DNA from: Lachnospiraceae bacterium | GTDB lineage: Bacteria > Bacillota_A > Clostridia > Lachnospirales > Lachnospiraceae | Length of the DNA: 8,757 nucleotides | NCBI GenBank assembly: GCA_017390645.1 | Contig: JAFPAZ010000002.1 | Span: forward strand, 1 to 8,757 | Direction: 5' to 3' | Translations under genes and position numbers: made by a program | Notes under the pieces: model-generated | Database searches by the model: none | Told to the model about the DNA's origin: nothing | What the model saw: the letters and a program-made list of their open reading frames with translations, nothing else | Shown: positions 7,280 through 8,757 of the stretch, one piece after another | How positions within the stretch are numbered: the stretch's first letter is position 1 | Layout of the letters: each line of letters begins with the position of its first letter

Positions 7280-7303
7280 TTCCTTATCTCCTCCTAATGT
7301 TTA

Positions 7304-7765
7304 TTAAAAATCTAATGCTAATCGTATTAAGGCAATATCATTCCGGTTAAATATGATTTCCTGATCATTTTGTATGGTTATGGTATTCTCGTCAAAAGCA
7401 ACCAATTGTCCTTCAAATTCTTTTTGTTTGTCTATGGCTTTATATAACTTCACTTCTACATCGGAACCTATGCTTCTTTTTAAATCTTTATCCTTCTTTA
7501 ATGGTCTCCCAAGTCCTGGAGAGCTTACTTCCAGAATATACGCATCCTCAATAAAATCGTCTGCATCTAATTTTACTTCTAATTCTCTGCTAATGGTAAC
7601 ACAGTCATCGATATTAATGCCACCCTCTTTGTCTGCGAATACTCTTAGATAATAATTGGATCCTTCTTTTACATACTCCACATCTACCAGTTCAAACTGG
7701 TGAGCATCCACAATTGGCTGAACCAATTCTTCACACTTTTTTTCAATTTCTGTTTTTTTCAGCAT
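7304..7765 (-). CDS. rimP: Ribosome maturation factor RimP
   Basis: RimP assists early 30S subunit assembly. The chosen frame gives 153 residues, the normal family length. The N-terminal alpha/beta domain shows FELVDVEYVKEGSNYYLRVF at 24-43 and IDDCVTISRELE at 52-63; the hallmark EVSSPGLGRPLK lies at 79-90, and a small SH3-like barrel follows (about 95-153). The ATG at 7763-7765 is preceded by AAGGAAGG (7771-7778) at five bases. The open frame continues upstream to an ATG at 7870, but those 35 codons cross the leader hairpin, lack homology-like features, begin about 11 bases after the predicted transcript start and have no Shine-Dalgarno, so I exclude them. It is the first gene of the operon, 24 bases before nusA. 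Confidence 0.96.
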   Translation of the reverse strand: MLKKTEIEKKCEELVQPIVDAHQFELVDVEYVKEGSNYYLRVFADKEGGINIDDCVTISRELEVKLDADDFIEDAYILEVSSPGLGRPLKKDKDLKRSIGSDVEVKLYKAIDKQKEFEGQLVAFDENTITIQNDQEIIFNRNDIALIRLALDF

Positions 7766-7770
7766 ATTTT

Positions 7771-7778
7771 CCTTCCTT
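7771..7778 (-). promoter_or_regulatory. Shine-Dalgarno that fixes the rimP start
   Basis: AAGGAAGG lies five bases upstream of the ATG at 7763-7765. The other in-frame ATG codons at 7792 and 7870 have no comparable purine block at a suitable distance, so this site decides the rimP start. Confidence 0.8.
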
Positions 7779-7823
7779 TCCAAAACTTGCATAAGACTCA
7801 CTTTTTCATTATTGTTTTTTCTC

Positions 7824-7859
7824 ACAACAAATTGAAAGAGTGGACTCACGCCCACTCTT
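7824..7859 (-). terminator. Leader hairpin, probable NusA-dependent attenuator
   Basis: On the minus strand AAGAGTGG (7852-7859) pairs exactly with CCACTCTT (7836-7843). A G-U and a C-G pair extend the stem to ten pairs, closing a GUGA tetraloop of the GNRA class at 7846-7849. The RNA after the stem reads UCAAUUUGUUG, a U tract interrupted by C, AA and G. A stable hairpin with a poor U tract is what NusA-dependent intrinsic terminators look like. Since no other terminator follows the upstream threonine ammonia-lyase gene, this hairpin may also limit readthrough from it. Confidence 0.65.
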
Positions 7860-7887
7860 AATTCCAACATCTATAATTCTAAATTTA

Positions 7888-7916
7888 AGTATACCACCGA
7901 ATTTTAAAAGATACAA
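7888..7916 (-). promoter_or_regulatory. Predicted housekeeping-sigma promoter for the rimP operon
   Basis: A -10 box TATACT (7888-7893, five of six consensus bases) is preceded by TGG, giving an extended -10 element. A weak -35 box TTGTAT (7911-7916, three of six) lies exactly 17 bases upstream. The -35 box begins 22 bases after the stop codon of the upstream lyase gene. The inferred start of transcription is near 7881, ahead of the leader hairpin. Confidence 0.65.
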
Positions 7917-7938
7917 GTCTTTTTTTATAAAATTCCCA

Positions 7939-8757
7939 TTAATATAAATTCTTTGGCATTTCTAATTTGGGAGAATATCCTTTTTCATAAAGTGCTTTGA
8001 TGATTTTTTCTTTATGTTCATGTCCAAATGCTTCCATTGTAATGGTAAGTTCTACCGCTCTGTTTCTGTTAATGCTTACAAACTGGTTATGTTCTAAGCG
8101 AATAATATTTCCCTGTTCTTTTGCTATTACCTTGGATACATTTACTAATTCTCCAGGTTTGTCAGGTAATTGAACTGACACTGTAAAAATTCTCTCTCTT
8201 TCAATCAAACCATGTTGGATAACCGAAGACATGGTAATGATATCCATATTACCGCCACTTAGGATAGACACCACTTTCTTATCTGCACATTTTAAATGTT
8301 TTAACGCTGCTACTGTAAGTAATCCGGAATTTTCAACCAACATCTTATGGTTTTCTAAAACATCTAAAAAGGCAAGAATTAATTCCTGATCTTCAATGGT
8401 AATAATATCGTCAAGATTCTGTTTTAGATAAGGGAAAATATTACTTCCCGGAGTCTTTACCGCGGTACCGTCTGCAATGGTATCTATAGTCTCTAGGGTA
8501 ACCACCTTATCAGCCTCTAAAGATGCTTTTAAACAGCTTGCACCTGCAGGCTCCACACCAATTACCTTAATCTTTGGATTTAATAATTTCGCAAGAGTGG
8601 AAACACCTGTTGCCAGTCCGCCTCCTCCGATTGGAACCAAAATGTAATCTACCGTAGGAAGCTCCTTAAAAATTTCCATGGCAATACTCCCCTGTCCTGT
8701 AGCAACATCAAGGTCATCAAAAGGATGAATAAAAGTATATCCTTTTTTCTTAGCTAA
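7939..8757 (-). CDS. ilvA: Threonine ammonia-lyase with ACT domain, 5' end missing
   Basis: This PLP enzyme deaminates threonine to 2-oxobutanoate and ammonia, the entry to isoleucine synthesis or to threonine catabolism. The frame stays open to the window edge: 26 codons before the first visible ATG (8679) read as family sequence, including FIHPFDD and TGQGSIA, so the gene is cut by the window and that ATG is internal. The visible 272 residues are about two thirds of a roughly 400-residue protein. GGGGL at fragment residues 44-48 is the PLP phosphate loop, and SGGN at 167-170 has the Ser expected to contact the pyridine nitrogen. The last 80 or so residues form an ACT domain with LPDKPGELVNVSKVIA. 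The catalytic Lys lies outside. Length and a single ACT domain fit the medium/TdcB-like form, so ilvA versus tdcB is unresolved. No terminator hairpin follows. Confidence 0.93.
   Translation of the reverse strand, partial: LAKKKGYTFIHPFDDLDVATGQGSIAMEIFKELPTVDYILVPIGGGGLATGVSTLAKLLNPKIKVIGVEPAGASCLKASLEADKVVTLETIDTIADGTAVKTPGSNIFPYLKQNLDDIITIEDQELILAFLDVLENHKMLVENSGLLTVAALKHLKCADKKVVSILSGGNMDIITMSSVIQHGLIERERIFTVSVQLPDKPGELVNVSKVIAKEQGNIIRLEHNQFVSINRNRAVELTITMEAFGHEHKEKIIKALYEKGYSPKLEMPKNLY

Larger units (their letters stand above)
7766..7881 (-). promoter_or_regulatory. 5' leader of the rimP-nusA-infB operon
   Basis: This is the predicted untranslated leader, about 116 bases from the inferred transcript start near 7881 to the rimP start codon. 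It contains a strong hairpin beginning about 22 bases into the transcript, an interrupted U-rich stretch, then an A-rich segment and the rimP Shine-Dalgarno. No competing antiterminator pairing is obvious to the eye. In Bacillus subtilis the equivalent leader carries a NusA-stimulated attenuator that needs no antiterminator; the same mode is inferred here. Confidence 0.6.

Noticed and set aside
7766..7870. N-terminal extension of RimP starting at ATG 7870
   Set aside because: It would cross the leader hairpin, begins about 11 bases after the predicted transcript start, lacks a ribosome-binding site and exceeds the normal family length.
8677..8679. ATG at 8679 as start of the threonine ammonia-lyase
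   Set aside because: The frame stays open upstream and encodes conserved family residues (FIHPFDD, TGQGS), so this Met is internal.
1..8757. tRNA or rRNA genes, CRISPR array, insertion sequence or phage genes
   Set aside because: No tRNA-like cloverleaf, regularly spaced repeats, transposase or integrase motifs were visible; the window is densely filled by housekeeping genes.

Overview
The window is a stretch of core chromosome from a low-GC Gram-positive anaerobe. It most resembles Clostridia, probably Lachnospiraceae; this is inferred from AT-rich codon use, protein sequence style and gene order, not from a search. All convincing genes lie on the minus strand, so transcription runs from high to low coordinates. 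The gene order is the conserved Firmicutes nusA-infB translation/transcription operon: rimP, nusA, rnpM (ylxR), ylxQ, infB, rbfA, nrnA, truB, ribF.

Region by region, in the direction of transcription. (1) 8757-7939 holds the 3' part of a PLP-dependent threonine ammonia-lyase with a C-terminal ACT domain; its start and catalytic lysine lie beyond the window. (2) 7938-7766 is the control region of the operon. No terminator hairpin is visible after the lyase gene. An extended -10 type promoter (7888-7916) is followed by a leader with a strong GNRA-capped hairpin (7836-7859) and an interrupted U tract. This matches the layout of the NusA-dependent attenuator known upstream of rimP-nusA in Bacillus subtilis. 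(3) 7765-5575 encodes RimP, NusA and two small RNA-binding proteins, RnpM and YlxQ. (4) 5571-2938 encodes IF2, with a long charged N-terminal linker, and RbfA. (5) 2963-128 encodes the DHH phosphoesterase NrnA, the pseudouridine synthase TruB and the bifunctional flavokinase/FAD synthetase RibF. (6) 127-1 is non-coding and carries inverted repeats, perhaps one end of a dispersed repeat that continues outside the window.

The genes work together on making ribosomes and coupling transcription to translation: 30S maturation (RimP, RbfA), initiation (IF2), elongation/termination control (NusA), RNA binding (RnpM, YlxQ), tRNA modification (TruB) and short-RNA/pAp turnover (NrnA). RibF supplies FMN/FAD and is a common passenger at the 3' end. 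Neighbouring genes overlap or sit within about 41 bases of each other, and several use GTG or TTG starts, which points to translational coupling.

I found no previously undescribed system here. The items most worth a second look are the rimP leader attenuator, the inverted-repeat element after ribF, a possible internal start in infB, and a duplicated ribosome-binding site at the nrnA/truB junction.
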